The notes beneath the pieces are model-generated. The model did not search any database and was not told where the DNA came from. It saw only the letters and a program-made list of their open reading frames with translations. A DNA stretch of 64,000 nt from Leptospira kemamanensis (GTDB taxonomy: Bacteria > Spirochaetota > Leptospiria > Leptospirales > Leptospiraceae), in assembly GCF_004769665.1 (NCBI RefSeq), contig NZ_RQGG01000007.1, positions 62,001 through 126,000 on the forward strand, in the 5' to 3' direction. Of this stretch, positions 19,426 through 27,905 are shown piece by piece. Made by a program: the position numbers and the translations under genes. Numbering within the stretch: position 1 is the stretch's first letter; each line of letters begins with the position of its first letter.

Positions 19426-20765
19426 GACAAGGTCTCCTGAGTTGGGTCGAATTTTTTTTGGTTTCGGTAATGGGCAATGTAAGTAACAAGAACTAATGCA
19501 CCTACAGGAACAGAAAAATAGATATGAACTTGGATTAGGCCAGCAATCATTCCTAGAATTCCACCTAAGAATTGTATGACGACCAAATTTCCACCCGTAT
19601 TGTCTAAAATCATTTTTTCCAAATCATCTGTATCGAGTGCCATCACACGTTCTTCCACGAGAGCTGTCACATTGATGTTATGAACAAACTTTTCAATATT
19701 GGTTTTGAGATAAGCCTTTCCTTCTTCACTGTTCATAAATTCGAGAAGGCGTTTTTTCACCCAATCCACCGCACGAAAGAAGTTTTTTTCAATTTCTTCC
19801 CAATTGTTTGGATCATCTAAGTAAGCTTGCAGTCGTTCAATACCCGATGGTAATAAGTTTTGCCTAGCATAGTCACCACTGGCTTCTAACCAATTGGAAA
19901 TTTTTCCTGTGATGAATTCTTGTGTTTCCTTAGAATTGAGTCTTTCTTGTAAACCAGCCATCATATCATCCATCATCTTCATAAATTGATCGGATGTTTC
20001 TGGATCTTTGACAAACCGTTCGAGTAACTCGCGGATGGCATCTTCGTTGAAGGAAAAGATTTTTTTAACACCGATTCCAATTTTACCAAGTGTACTTCTG
20101 GTTTTTAAATACTCTTCAAGTCCTTCGTTCAGTAAGTTTGCAAGTTTAGGCATCTCTTCGAGTAAGATCACTCGTAGTTGTTGTCCTAATTCTTCGCGAT
20201 TGGTTTCTTCCGTTAAGTAGTATGTGAGGCGATTTCTGGTATATTCCCAAAGTTTTTGCACTTCTTCTGGACGTTCTGCCATCTTTTTCATGGTCTCTTC
20301 TGAAAAGTCAAAAATCACTTCCAAAATTTCAGGACCACGTTCCTTTAACATTGATATGATTTTTGTGACCAGTAATGTGCGAATTTCTTCGTTGTGGATT
20401 GCTTCGTCGATTTCTTTGACTATCTTTTGAATCCCGGTTTCGACCAAATTCCTTTCGTAAATATAAGCAAGAATGATGTCTGGGTGAAGTAAGTTACTTT
20501 GAATGCTTTCGCCAAGTGACTTTGCGATTTTGGATTTGTTTTTAGGAACAAGACCTGACCAACCTAGCACCTTACCATGTTTAGGTTGGAATAACATTTT
20601 AATGGCAAGGAAGTTGGTATAATATCCCACCATTCCAGCCATCAGGATAACAAAGGTTGCGTTGATCCAAACATTTCCTTCGTAATAGATTTGAAATCCA
20701 CCACAAATTACCGAAGATAATACGAGGAGTCTACGATACCATGTATCTAGTTTAGCAACATCCAT
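19422..20765 (-). CDS. DUF445 family membrane protein
   Basis: 447 residues. Two N-terminal membrane segments contain the DUF445 signature GMVGYYTNFLAIKMLFQP, then GWSGLVPKNKSKIAKSLGE. A long helical middle follows (about 90-400), rich in Glu and Lys with coiled-coil character, and a final hydrophobic hairpin near 405-430. This is the YheB/YjiN layout, an inner-membrane protein of unknown function. It sits 1 bp after the SDR gene in a four-gene minus-strand operon. Confidence 0.88.
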   Translation of the reverse strand: MDVAKLDTWYRRLLVLSSVICGGFQIYYEGNVWINATFVILMAGMVGYYTNFLAIKMLFQPKHGKVLGWSGLVPKNKSKIAKSLGESIQSNLLHPDIILAYIYERNLVETGIQKIVKEIDEAIHNEEIRTLLVTKIISMLKERGPEILEVIFDFSEETMKKMAERPEEVQKLWEYTRNRLTYYLTEETNREELGQQLRVILLEEMPKLANLLNEGLEEYLKTRSTLGKIGIGVKKIFSFNEDAIRELLERFVKDPETSDQFMKMMDDMMAGLQERLNSKETQEFITGKISNWLEASGDYARQNLLPSGIERLQAYLDDPNNWEEIEKNFFRAVDWVKKRLLEFMNSEEGKAYLKTNIEKFVHNINVTALVEERVMALDTDDLEKMILDNTGGNLVVIQFLGGILGMIAGLIQVHIYFSVPVGALVLVTYIAHYRNQKKFDPTQETLS

Positions 20766-20766
20766 T

Positions 20767-21540
20767 TTAATCCTCTTCTAGTTTTAAGTATCTTCCGCTG
20801 AGTTTACGTAAAAAACCACGTGGGATGAGTTCGGAAACAGTGATCGCACCTTGGTTAAAACTTCCAGTGATACAAACAGCTTGGTTGTATTTGAGTGCAT
20901 TTAATGATTCTTCTACAACTTCGTCAGCATTTTGCCACATAAAGGATGGATATTTAGATTTATTGATTCCTGCACGCTGATGAAAATCAGAATGAGTGAG
21001 TCCAGGACATAATGCTTGCACATGAATGCCATAGTTTTTTGCTTCTTCATGAATGGATTCTGTGAAGGATTTTACAAAAGCTTTTGTAGCGGCATAAATC
21101 GCGCTACCAGGTGCTGGCAAGTAACCAGCGATAGACGCTACATTGATGAGAAATCCTTTTTTATTTTTTTTGAAACGGTTGAGAGCAGTATGAGTGAGAT
21201 GAACTAATGTTTTGACATTCAAATTGACTTCATCTAATTCTTTTTCTAACGGAAGGGCAGCAAATTCACCGACGGTTCCAAATCCTGCATTGTTCACCAA
21301 AACTTCGGCATCTTTGTCTTTTTCAATGATACTTGCGATTTCTTCTACATCTTTTTTCTTAGTAAGATCCAGTGCATAATACTTTAACATGCCCCGAGAT
21401 TTAGGTTCTAATTCTAAAATTACTTTTTTTAAATCGGCTTCTGTACGTGAGATTAAAAATACGTTATAATCTTTGCCGAGTGCTCGAACAAATTCTTTTC
21501 CGATACCTTGTGATGCGCCAGTTACATATGCATTTTTCAT
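20767..21540 (-). CDS. Short-chain dehydrogenase/reductase
   Basis: 257 residues of the classical SDR type. The nucleotide-binding motif is TGASQGIG, the structural NNAG is present (VLVNNAGFG), the catalytic Ser lies in NVASIAG and the active site is YAATK. It should be an NADP(H)-dependent oxidoreductase of the DltE/YqjQ-like subgroup; the substrate cannot be told. The ATG overlaps the stop of the acetyltransferase gene by 4 bp. Confidence 0.92.
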   Translation of the reverse strand: MKNAYVTGASQGIGKEFVRALGKDYNVFLISRTEADLKKVILELEPKSRGMLKYYALDLTKKKDVEEIASIIEKDKDAEVLVNNAGFGTVGEFAALPLEKELDEVNLNVKTLVHLTHTALNRFKKNKKGFLINVASIAGYLPAPGSAIYAATKAFVKSFTESIHEEAKNYGIHVQALCPGLTHSDFHQRAGINKSKYPSFMWQNADEVVEESLNALKYNQAVCITGSFNQGAITVSELIPRGFLRKLSGRYLKLEED

Positions 21541-21965
21541 TCGATGGGATTCCTCTTCATAAGAACGGCTGTTGATCCGTCTGGATAATATTTTTTACGT
21601 CTCTCTAGTTCCAAAAATCCAGCAGATAAATAAAGTTTGATCGCTGCTTCATTGGATTCCTTTACTTCTAAAAAAAATTCTTTTTTTGGAAATTCCAGGA
21701 ATAGATTTTCTAACATTTGTTTTGCGAACCCTTGTTTCCTGAACTTGGGAAGTGTTGCGATTCTGAAAATTTCAATTTCCCAAGGTGTCTCACAAACTAA
21801 CGCATAACATTGGGTTTCTGGATTCCCGATTCCAAATGCTACATGGAATTCCAAATGGGTTTGGATCATTTTCTCTGTCCATTCTTCCGAGGGAAAACAG
21901 AAATGTTCCCACTCCAAGATCTGAGTCAAATCCTGTTCACCCAACCTTCGAAAACTAAGAGACAT
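21537..21965 (-). CDS. GNAT family acetyltransferase, RimI-like
   Basis: About 142 residues from ATG at 21965; an in-frame GTG at 21971 is also possible. The acetyl-CoA binding motif A reads IFRIATLPKFRKQGFAKQML, and motif B is EVKESNEAAIKLYLSAGF, the pattern of the ribosomal-protein alanine acetyltransferase RimI. It probably acetylates a protein N-terminus. RimI genes are often near tsaB/tsaD in other bacteria, which is not the case here, so another GNAT substrate is possible. Confidence 0.85.
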   Translation of the reverse strand: MSLSFRRLGEQDLTQILEWEHFCFPSEEWTEKMIQTHLEFHVAFGIGNPETQCYALVCETPWEIEIFRIATLPKFRKQGFAKQMLENLFLEFPKKEFFLEVKESNEAAIKLYLSAGFLELERRKKYYPDGSTAVLMKRNPIE

Positions 21966-22015
21966 AATCACATTTTTTTCTTTTCATCCAAAAGAAAGAA
22001 ACTAAAATCGAACCG

Positions 22016-22933
22016 ATGGGCATAAAAAACAGCAGGTTTTCCTTGGTTTTCCTACGAAAGTGGGGGTTGGCTTTCTGTTTGGTCCTATTTTTTAGTGGTT
22101 GTGAATACTTAAAGTCACTCACAGAATCCAGATACCGCAAACGAATCGGAGGCGAACCAACCTCGGAAAAAGACATCGTCAATTGGAAAGAAAAATTGGC
22201 CTTGGAAGAAGCGGAAATCGAAGAGATGGATAAACGCATTCGAAAGTTGGTACAAAAGTCCAACCAATCGGCGGCTCTTTCCTGGAAAATAGCAAGAGCC
22301 TATATGAGAGCGGGATCTGCTGATGTGGGAGTTCGTTACTACGAAGAAGCACTTTCCGAATCCATCCCCAATGCCAAAGAAGGTGGGTTCGAAATCCACT
22401 CTTATGAGTCTGCATTACCCTATTTTGAAAAGGCAATCCAATCCGGTAAACTCGATAAACAGCTATTATACGAAACAGCTGTTGCCTATGCCAATGCATC
22501 CAAAGATATGGGTTGGGAACCTACAAGAAGAAACCGTGCCATTGCTTTGTTCAAACAGTTAGCAAAACTAGACAAAGAGGATTCACGTTTCCCTTTTCAA
22601 TTGGCATTGGTTTATTTTGATTCCTCTTTAAAAGACGAAGCATGGAATGGAAAACTTTCAAATGGATTTGATGAAGTAGAGACCGCCTTTTCTTTGTTGG
22701 ATCAAATTTTAAGAAAAGAACCCTACAATGTACCCACTCGATTTGCCAAGGCCAACTTTTTATACCAAATTGGGAAATCTTCACTCGCCTACGAAGAATA
22801 CACACGTATCAAATCCATTTTAGAGCAGATGAAAGAAAATGGTACCATCCGTGAACCATTGGAAGAAAATTCATCCTACAAAAATGTCTTAAATAATTTA
22901 AACGTTTTAGGGGCCCAAAACAAATCTAACTGA
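22016..22933 (+). CDS. Lipoprotein with TPR-like helical repeats
   Basis: 305 residues. A long basic start leads to a hydrophobic core and LFFSGCEY, a lipobox. The mature part is helical with repeat-like segments: SWKIARAYMRAGSADVGVRYYEEAL, split here into its helix A and B parts, and later FQLALVYFDSSLKDEAW. This is the tetratricopeptide pattern of protein-binding scaffolds. No good ribosome site precedes the ATG. It lies 11 bp before dprA on the same strand, so the two may be co-transcribed. Function is unknown. Confidence 0.72.
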   Translation: MGIKNSRFSLVFLRKWGLAFCLVLFFSGCEYLKSLTESRYRKRIGGEPTSEKDIVNWKEKLALEEAEIEEMDKRIRKLVQKSNQSAALSWKIARAYMRAGSADVGVRYYEEALSESIPNAKEGGFEIHSYESALPYFEKAIQSGKLDKQLLYETAVAYANASKDMGWEPTRRNRAIALFKQLAKLDKEDSRFPFQLALVYFDSSLKDEAWNGKLSNGFDEVETAFSLLDQILRKEPYNVPTRFAKANFLYQIGKSSLAYEEYTRIKSILEQMKENGTIREPLEENSSYKNVLNNLNVLGAQNKSN

Positions 22934-22944
22934 CCTCATGTTCT

Positions 22945-23874
22945 GTGGTTGTTTCCATTTTGGGCCATCCCAAAGTATCTTCTTTCTTACGCAAAACAAG
23001 AATTTGGCGAAAGTATCCTCGTTTTCAAACTTTGTTTGAGGAACTTCCTAAATTTTTTCCTGAGGAAGATTGGGTAAGTTGGCTAAGGGAATGCCAAAAA
23101 TGGGAAAAGGAAAAAAATCCGCATTGGAAACTACTAACGTATGATGATGAGTTGTATCCAAGATCTTTGTTGGAAATATTTGATCCTCCGCTTGTGCTTG
23201 TGTGTATGGGAGATGTCACTCTATTGCAGAGGGAACTTGTGGCCATCGTTGGCACAAGAAAAGCTTCTCCCATTTCGCTTACCGCCACAAAAGCTCTAGT
23301 TCGCTCTCTTTCTGAATGGAAACAGATTTCCATCGTCTCTGGGATGGCACTTGGGATTGATAGGCAAGCCTTTGTTTCCGCTCTAGAGATGGGAATTCCT
23401 GTTGTGGGTGTTCTTGGCACCACCCTCGGGACTGAATACCCACCGGGGAACCGTGATCTTTACAAACGGATGAAACTCGATCCCAAACAACTGTTACTTT
23501 CGGAATTTTTGTTATATACGGAACCTGCTAGGTGGACCTTTCCCAAACGAAATCGTGTGATCTCTGGTCTTTCCCAAAAAGTTTTCATTATGGAATCAGG
23601 GAAAAAATCGGGAACGATTTCCACTGCGAAAAGTGCTATGGAACAAAACAGAGATATCTTTGTTTTTGATCACCCTAAACAATTTGATAACGAAGGAGGG
23701 AAAATGTTACTACGCCAAGGGGCTGAACCTGTTCGTGTGCAATTTGCAGAATCAGAGGAGAAAGGGAATCAATTAGATCCTAAAGTCGTAAGTTATGAAG
23801 AGTGGTTTAGAGAAAAAAACACCTCCTACGTGCGAAAACGTGAGGAGGTGAGTGATTTCCAAATTATCCTTTAA
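22945..23874 (+). CDS. dprA: DNA-processing protein A
   Basis: 309 residues with the DprA Rossmann-like domain: VAIVGTRKAS, VSGMALGIDRQA, VVGVLGTTLGTEYPP and FPKRNRVISGLS. DprA binds single-stranded DNA and loads RecA during natural transformation. The start is GTG at 22945. No separate C-terminal winged helix is visible. Whether this organism is naturally transformable cannot be seen here. The last 11 bp overlap the convergent antiporter gene. Confidence 0.95.
   Translation: MVVSILGHPKVSSFLRKTRIWRKYPRFQTLFEELPKFFPEEDWVSWLRECQKWEKEKNPHWKLLTYDDELYPRSLLEIFDPPLVLVCMGDVTLLQRELVAIVGTRKASPISLTATKALVRSLSEWKQISIVSGMALGIDRQAFVSALEMGIPVVGVLGTTLGTEYPPGNRDLYKRMKLDPKQLLLSEFLLYTEPARWTFPKRNRVISGLSQKVFIMESGKKSGTISTAKSAMEQNRDIFVFDHPKQFDNEGGKMLLRQGAEPVRVQFAESEEKGNQLDPKVVSYEEWFREKNTSYVRKREEVSDFQIIL
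23813..23850 (-). terminator. Intrinsic terminator for the antiporter gene, lying inside dprA
   Basis: On the minus strand a strong stem with arms at 23838-23850 and 23820-23831 (one bulged base) and a 6-nt loop is followed by seven Ts (complement of the A run at 23813-23819). It begins 14 bp after the antiporter stop and lies within the last codons of dprA. Confidence 0.75.
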
Positions 23875-24898
23875 AGATAAAACCTGCTACTGTTGCAATC
23901 ACATAGATAATGAGTAAAAAGACACCAAATGGTCGTTTGATTTTGTCTTTAGAGAAAACAATTCCCATTCGAAATAAAATGAGAACAATTAACATAGATG
24001 GGAAATAAAAACTGAAAAAACTCACTGGAGCTTCCAGACCATTTCGTGTAACAGCTGCTGCTGCCCCCGAAACAAATAGTACATTCAAAATGTCAGCACC
24101 GATGATGTTTCCCACTGCAAGTTCAGAGTGACCCCTTCTTGAAGCTTGGATGGCTGTTACTAGTTCTGGTAAACTGGTTCCAAACGCAACAAGTGTTGCT
24201 CCAATGATTGATTCAGGAATCGACAACCGAACGGCTGTTTCTTGGACAGAAGGGATGAGCACTTTGGAAGATAAAATCACAAGTGTGATTGCTGTTACGA
24301 GTTTGAGAAAAATGATCCAAAAAGGAGATTCGTCGTATTCGGTTGTAACATCAAGTCCTGCTTCCAGTTCTCCTGGTTTGGATCTCGACCAACGGATGCT
24401 TAAGTAAACATAAACTCCTAACAAAATTAAAAATACAATTCCTGTCCCTTGGTCAATTCGTCCGCCAGTCGTAAATACTGATGTTAGGTTTGACCATGGC
24501 AACGCAGCAAAAACAAGTAAAAATCCACTGAGTACTTGGATCCAACCTTGGCGATTGACGAGTCGTTTGTCAATGTCAGGTGGAGAGATGAGAATCGCAA
24601 TTCCTAAGATGAGTCCCGTATCACAGATGATGGATCCCACTGCGTTTCCAAGGGCAATTCCTGGATTTCCTTCGAGGGCAGCAAGTACAGAGACGGAAAC
24701 TTCAGGAAGAGTGGTTCCTAAACTAACGATGGTTGCTCCAATGATCATCTTCGGCACACCCCACCTTGCGGAAAGGGAAACAGCTTCGTCTACCAAGACA
24801 TCCGCGGCTTTTCCGAGGACAAGGATGGAACCAATGATCACGAGGACAAGTAAGGGTAAGGGAAGGGTTTGAAAAGTTGCAGTCAGATATGCATCCAT
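23864..24898 (-). CDS. Calcium/sodium antiporter (CaCA family)
   Basis: 344 residues with about ten membrane segments and the two inverted alpha repeats of the YrbG/NCX group. Repeat 1 has GATIVSLGTTLPEVSVSV and NAVGSIICDTG; repeat 2 has GATLVAFGTSLPELVTAI and NIIGADILNVL. The acidic residues of the two PE motifs are the ion ligands in the family. It should exchange Na+ (or H+) for Ca2+ across the inner membrane. The start lies 16 bp from the divergent gene at 24915. Confidence 0.92.
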   Translation of the reverse strand: MDAYLTATFQTLPLPLLVLVIIGSILVLGKAADVLVDEAVSLSARWGVPKMIIGATIVSLGTTLPEVSVSVLAALEGNPGIALGNAVGSIICDTGLILGIAILISPPDIDKRLVNRQGWIQVLSGFLLVFAALPWSNLTSVFTTGGRIDQGTGIVFLILLGVYVYLSIRWSRSKPGELEAGLDVTTEYDESPFWIIFLKLVTAITLVILSSKVLIPSVQETAVRLSIPESIIGATLVAFGTSLPELVTAIQASRRGHSELAVGNIIGADILNVLFVSGAAAAVTRNGLEAPVSFFSFYFPSMLIVLILFRMGIVFSKDKIKRPFGVFLLIIYVIATVAGFIFKG

Positions 24899-24914
24899 GG
24901 ATAAAGGTCAGAAT

Positions 24915-25538
24915 ATGGATTACTTACTTCGACTGCGACTCTTTCTTTGGTTCGGAACCCTCGGTTTTTTATCTCCTGCCTTCGGAGAACCACGAATCCC
25001 CAAAGAACCGAGTTTACCATCCCTTCCCAGTGAAGAAACCAAAGAACCAAGGAACGCTCGTGGTGACAAAGATTCGGGTGAACCAAAAGTTTTGAACCTA
25101 ACTCTTTGTGACGGTAGAACTGTGCGGGGAGAATCAACTAGCGGTAGTCAGTCGATATTTTTCGAACATACAAAAGATGGAATTTTATACAAAAAGAAAT
25201 TGAATGTGAACGAACTTGATTCCATCAAAATGGATACCTGGGAACTCAAACTAAAACGCGAAGAAAAAAAAGGGACTACGTATGAAGTGGTTCCCAAAAA
25301 AATTCGTATCCGTACAAAAAACGGAGAAGTGTTTTATAAGGAAACAGGGGTTTCTGATTTAAAACTACTGAACATCGAAATCAAAAACAATAATGGGGAA
25401 ACCACTTTGTTTACCTACTGGGTGGATTTAAAATTTCCAGATGGGAAGTGGTATTCTGGTTTGCCTGCCACGAAAGGTGACCCACTGGTGAGAGAAGATT
25501 GTTTAAAAGATGTTGTGCGAATGATTGAATGGGAATGA
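24915..25538 (+). CDS. Exported protein of unknown function
   Basis: About 207 residues from ATG at 24915, preceded by AAAGG; an earlier in-frame ATG at 24897 lies inside the antiporter start. A signal peptide (MDYLLRLRLFLWFGTLGF) ends near SPAFGEP. A Pro/Lys-rich segment follows, then a beta-rich domain with LTLCDGRTVRGE and several Lys/Glu-rich strands. No family recognised. A terminator-like hairpin follows at 25542-25583. Confidence 0.65.
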   Translation: MDYLLRLRLFLWFGTLGFLSPAFGEPRIPKEPSLPSLPSEETKEPRNARGDKDSGEPKVLNLTLCDGRTVRGESTSGSQSIFFEHTKDGILYKKKLNVNELDSIKMDTWELKLKREEKKGTTYEVVPKKIRIRTKNGEVFYKETGVSDLKLLNIEIKNNNGETTLFTYWVDLKFPDGKWYSGLPATKGDPLVREDCLKDVVRMIEWE

Positions 25539-25541
25539 ACT

Positions 25542-25583
25542 CCGTGCAGATCACTCTGCACGGGAGAATTGGTTTTTATTTTT
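25542..25583 (+). terminator. Terminator after the 24915-25538 gene
   Basis: CCGTGCAGA (25542-25550) and TCTGCACGG (25555-25563) form perfect 9-bp arms with a 4-nt loop. A T-rich tract follows at 25573-25583 after a 9-nt gap. It lies between two convergent genes. Confidence 0.7.
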
Positions 25584-25589
25584 CTCTAC

Positions 25590-27866
25590 TTAGGACTCAA
25601 TCACACAGTCAACGAAGTATGTCAAAATTCCAGTTTCTGATTTTTCTTCTACAAGGCCATGGATGTCTGTTTCAAACCCAGGGAATTTTGTATTAAACTC
25701 ACGAGCAAACTGTAAGTAACGTATGATCGTTGTGTTAAATTTTTCTCCAGGGATGAGGAGGGGAATTCCCGGTGGATACGGTGTGAGTAACACCGATGTG
25801 ATCCTTCCTTCCAATTCATCAATCGGAACTCGTTCAATGTCACGGTGTGCCATCTTAGCAAATGCTTCCGATGGTTTCATCGCAGGAATCATCGGACTCA
25901 AATACATCTCCGTTGTTAGGTGAGAGATATTATTGGCTCTATACACTTCATGCATGGATTGGCAAAGGTCACGTAAGCCGATACGATCGTATTTTGGATG
26001 CGCCACTGTAAACTTTGGCATCACACGCCATAATGGTTGGTTCGAATCATAATCATCTTTGAACTGTTGTAATTCGGTGACCATAGTATTCCAACGGCCT
26101 TTTGTGATCCCAATGGTAAACATGATGAAAAAACTATAAAGTCCTGTTTTTTCAACAATGATCCCATGTTCGGCAAGATACTTGGTAAGAATGAGAGCCG
26201 GGATTCCCCAATCGGCAAATTCCCCTTCCACACTCATACCAGGTGTGATGACAGTGGCTTTGATCGGATCTAACATATTAAATCCTTCTGCAATGTCACC
26301 AAACCCGTGCCAACGATCGTTTGCTTTGAGAATCCATTCATCGCGTTCGCCTGCACCTTCTTCGGCGAGAGCTTCTGGGCCCCAAACACTGAACCACCAG
26401 TCTTCTTCTAATTCCAAACCAACTTTGCGCATGGCTCGCCTGAAATCCAAAGCTTCTTCGATAGATTCTTCTACAAGTGCATTCCCACCAGGAGATTCCA
26501 TCATGGCTGCCGCCACATCACAAGAGGCAATGATGGCATACTGTGGACTTGTACTTGTGTGCATCAAAAAAGCTTCGTTGAATAAATTTCGATCTAAAGT
26601 TTCTTTTTCACTGTTTTGGACAAGGATCTGGCTTGCTTGTGATAATCCTGCAAGCAGTTTGTGCGTAGACTGAGTGGCAAAGATCATACTTTCTTTCGGA
26701 CGAGGTCTGTCAGAACCAATGGCATGCATTCCCGTGTAGAAGCGGTGAAAGGATGCATGTGGTAACCATGCCTCATCAAAATGAAGGGTTGAAATTTTAC
26801 CATCTAACTCTGACTTAATGTCTTCGACATTGTATAAAATTCCATCATATGTACTTTGGGTGATTGTCAGAATCCTTGGATTTCCTTTCACCTCTTTCGC
26901 AAACGGATGTTCTGCGATCTTCTTTTTGATGTTTTCCCAAGTGAATTCGGATTTGGGAATAGGGCCAATGATCCCAAAATGGTTCCTTGTTGGCATTAAG
27001 AAAACTGGGATGGCACCTGTCATCGTGATGGCATGCAAAATACTTTTGTGGCAGTTTCGGTCAACAATCACAACGTCACCAGGGGCAACTGTACTATGCC
27101 AAACAATTTTGTTAGATGTAGAAGTTCCATTTGTTACAAAGTACAAACTATCACATTGGAAAATCCGTGCAGCGTTACGTTCACTGGCAGAAATTGGGCC
27201 TGTATGATCTAGAAGTTGGCCTAGTTCATCTACCGCATTACAAACGTCAGCTCGTAACATGTTCTCACCAAAAAACTGATGGAACATTTGACCCACTGGA
27301 CTTTTTAAAAAAGCAACACCACCAGAGTGCCCTGGGCAATGCCAACTGTAACTTCCATCATGTGCATATTGGGTGAGGGCACGAAAGAACGGAGGAGGAA
27401 GACTATCTAAATAAGATTTTACTTCTCTGTGGATGGCACGTGCCATAAACTCTGGTGTGTCTTCAAACATATGAATGAAACCATGGAGTTCTTTTAAGAT
27501 ACTATTGGGGATGTGGCGGCTTGTTCTCGTTTCTCCGTATAAAAACAGAGGGATGTCGGCGTTTCTGTGACGCACTTGGGTCACAAAATCTTTGAGTTGG
27601 CGAAGTGCGTCTGGCACCTCTCCTTCCGTTTCAGGAGTAAACTCTTCATCATCAATGGAAAGGATGAAACCACATGCCCGACTTTGCTGTTGTACAAAAC
27701 TGGTTAGGTCTCCGTAACTGGTGACACCCAGAACTTCAATCCCTTCGCCTTCTAAGGCCTTTGCAATAGCTCGAATGCCAAGACCACTGGCATTTTCGGA
27801 ACGAAAATCTTCATCAATGATGATGATAGGAAATTGTATGATACCGTTTTGATACATCAACTCCAT
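25590..27866 (-). CDS. Orn/Lys/Arg decarboxylase (PLP fold I, AdiA/LdcC type)
   Basis: 758 residues, the full length of the large bacterial amino-acid decarboxylases. A response-regulator-like wing domain (about 1-150) precedes the PLP domain with SWHCPGHSGG, TNGTSTSN, HFDEAWLPHA (D364) and the Schiff-base Lys in ATQSTHKLLAGLS (K403). The C-terminal domain is complete (TPYPPGIPLLIPGE). The reaction removes CO2 from arginine, lysine or ornithine to give a polyamine precursor or acid resistance. Which substrate is used cannot be told; arginine is a reasonable first guess. No antiporter of the acid-stress type is adjacent. Confidence 0.93.
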   Translation of the reverse strand: MELMYQNGIIQFPIIIIDEDFRSENASGLGIRAIAKALEGEGIEVLGVTSYGDLTSFVQQQSRACGFILSIDDEEFTPETEGEVPDALRQLKDFVTQVRHRNADIPLFLYGETRTSRHIPNSILKELHGFIHMFEDTPEFMARAIHREVKSYLDSLPPPFFRALTQYAHDGSYSWHCPGHSGGVAFLKSPVGQMFHQFFGENMLRADVCNAVDELGQLLDHTGPISASERNAARIFQCDSLYFVTNGTSTSNKIVWHSTVAPGDVVIVDRNCHKSILHAITMTGAIPVFLMPTRNHFGIIGPIPKSEFTWENIKKKIAEHPFAKEVKGNPRILTITQSTYDGILYNVEDIKSELDGKISTLHFDEAWLPHASFHRFYTGMHAIGSDRPRPKESMIFATQSTHKLLAGLSQASQILVQNSEKETLDRNLFNEAFLMHTSTSPQYAIIASCDVAAAMMESPGGNALVEESIEEALDFRRAMRKVGLELEEDWWFSVWGPEALAEEGAGERDEWILKANDRWHGFGDIAEGFNMLDPIKATVITPGMSVEGEFADWGIPALILTKYLAEHGIIVEKTGLYSFFIMFTIGITKGRWNTMVTELQQFKDDYDSNQPLWRVMPKFTVAHPKYDRIGLRDLCQSMHEVYRANNISHLTTEMYLSPMIPAMKPSEAFAKMAHRDIERVPIDELEGRITSVLLTPYPPGIPLLIPGEKFNTTIIRYLQFAREFNTKFPGFETDIHGLVEEKSETGILTYFVDCVIES

Positions 27867-27905
27867 AGGAGGTATTTCCCACAGAGAATCAAATGATTTT
27901 AGTTT

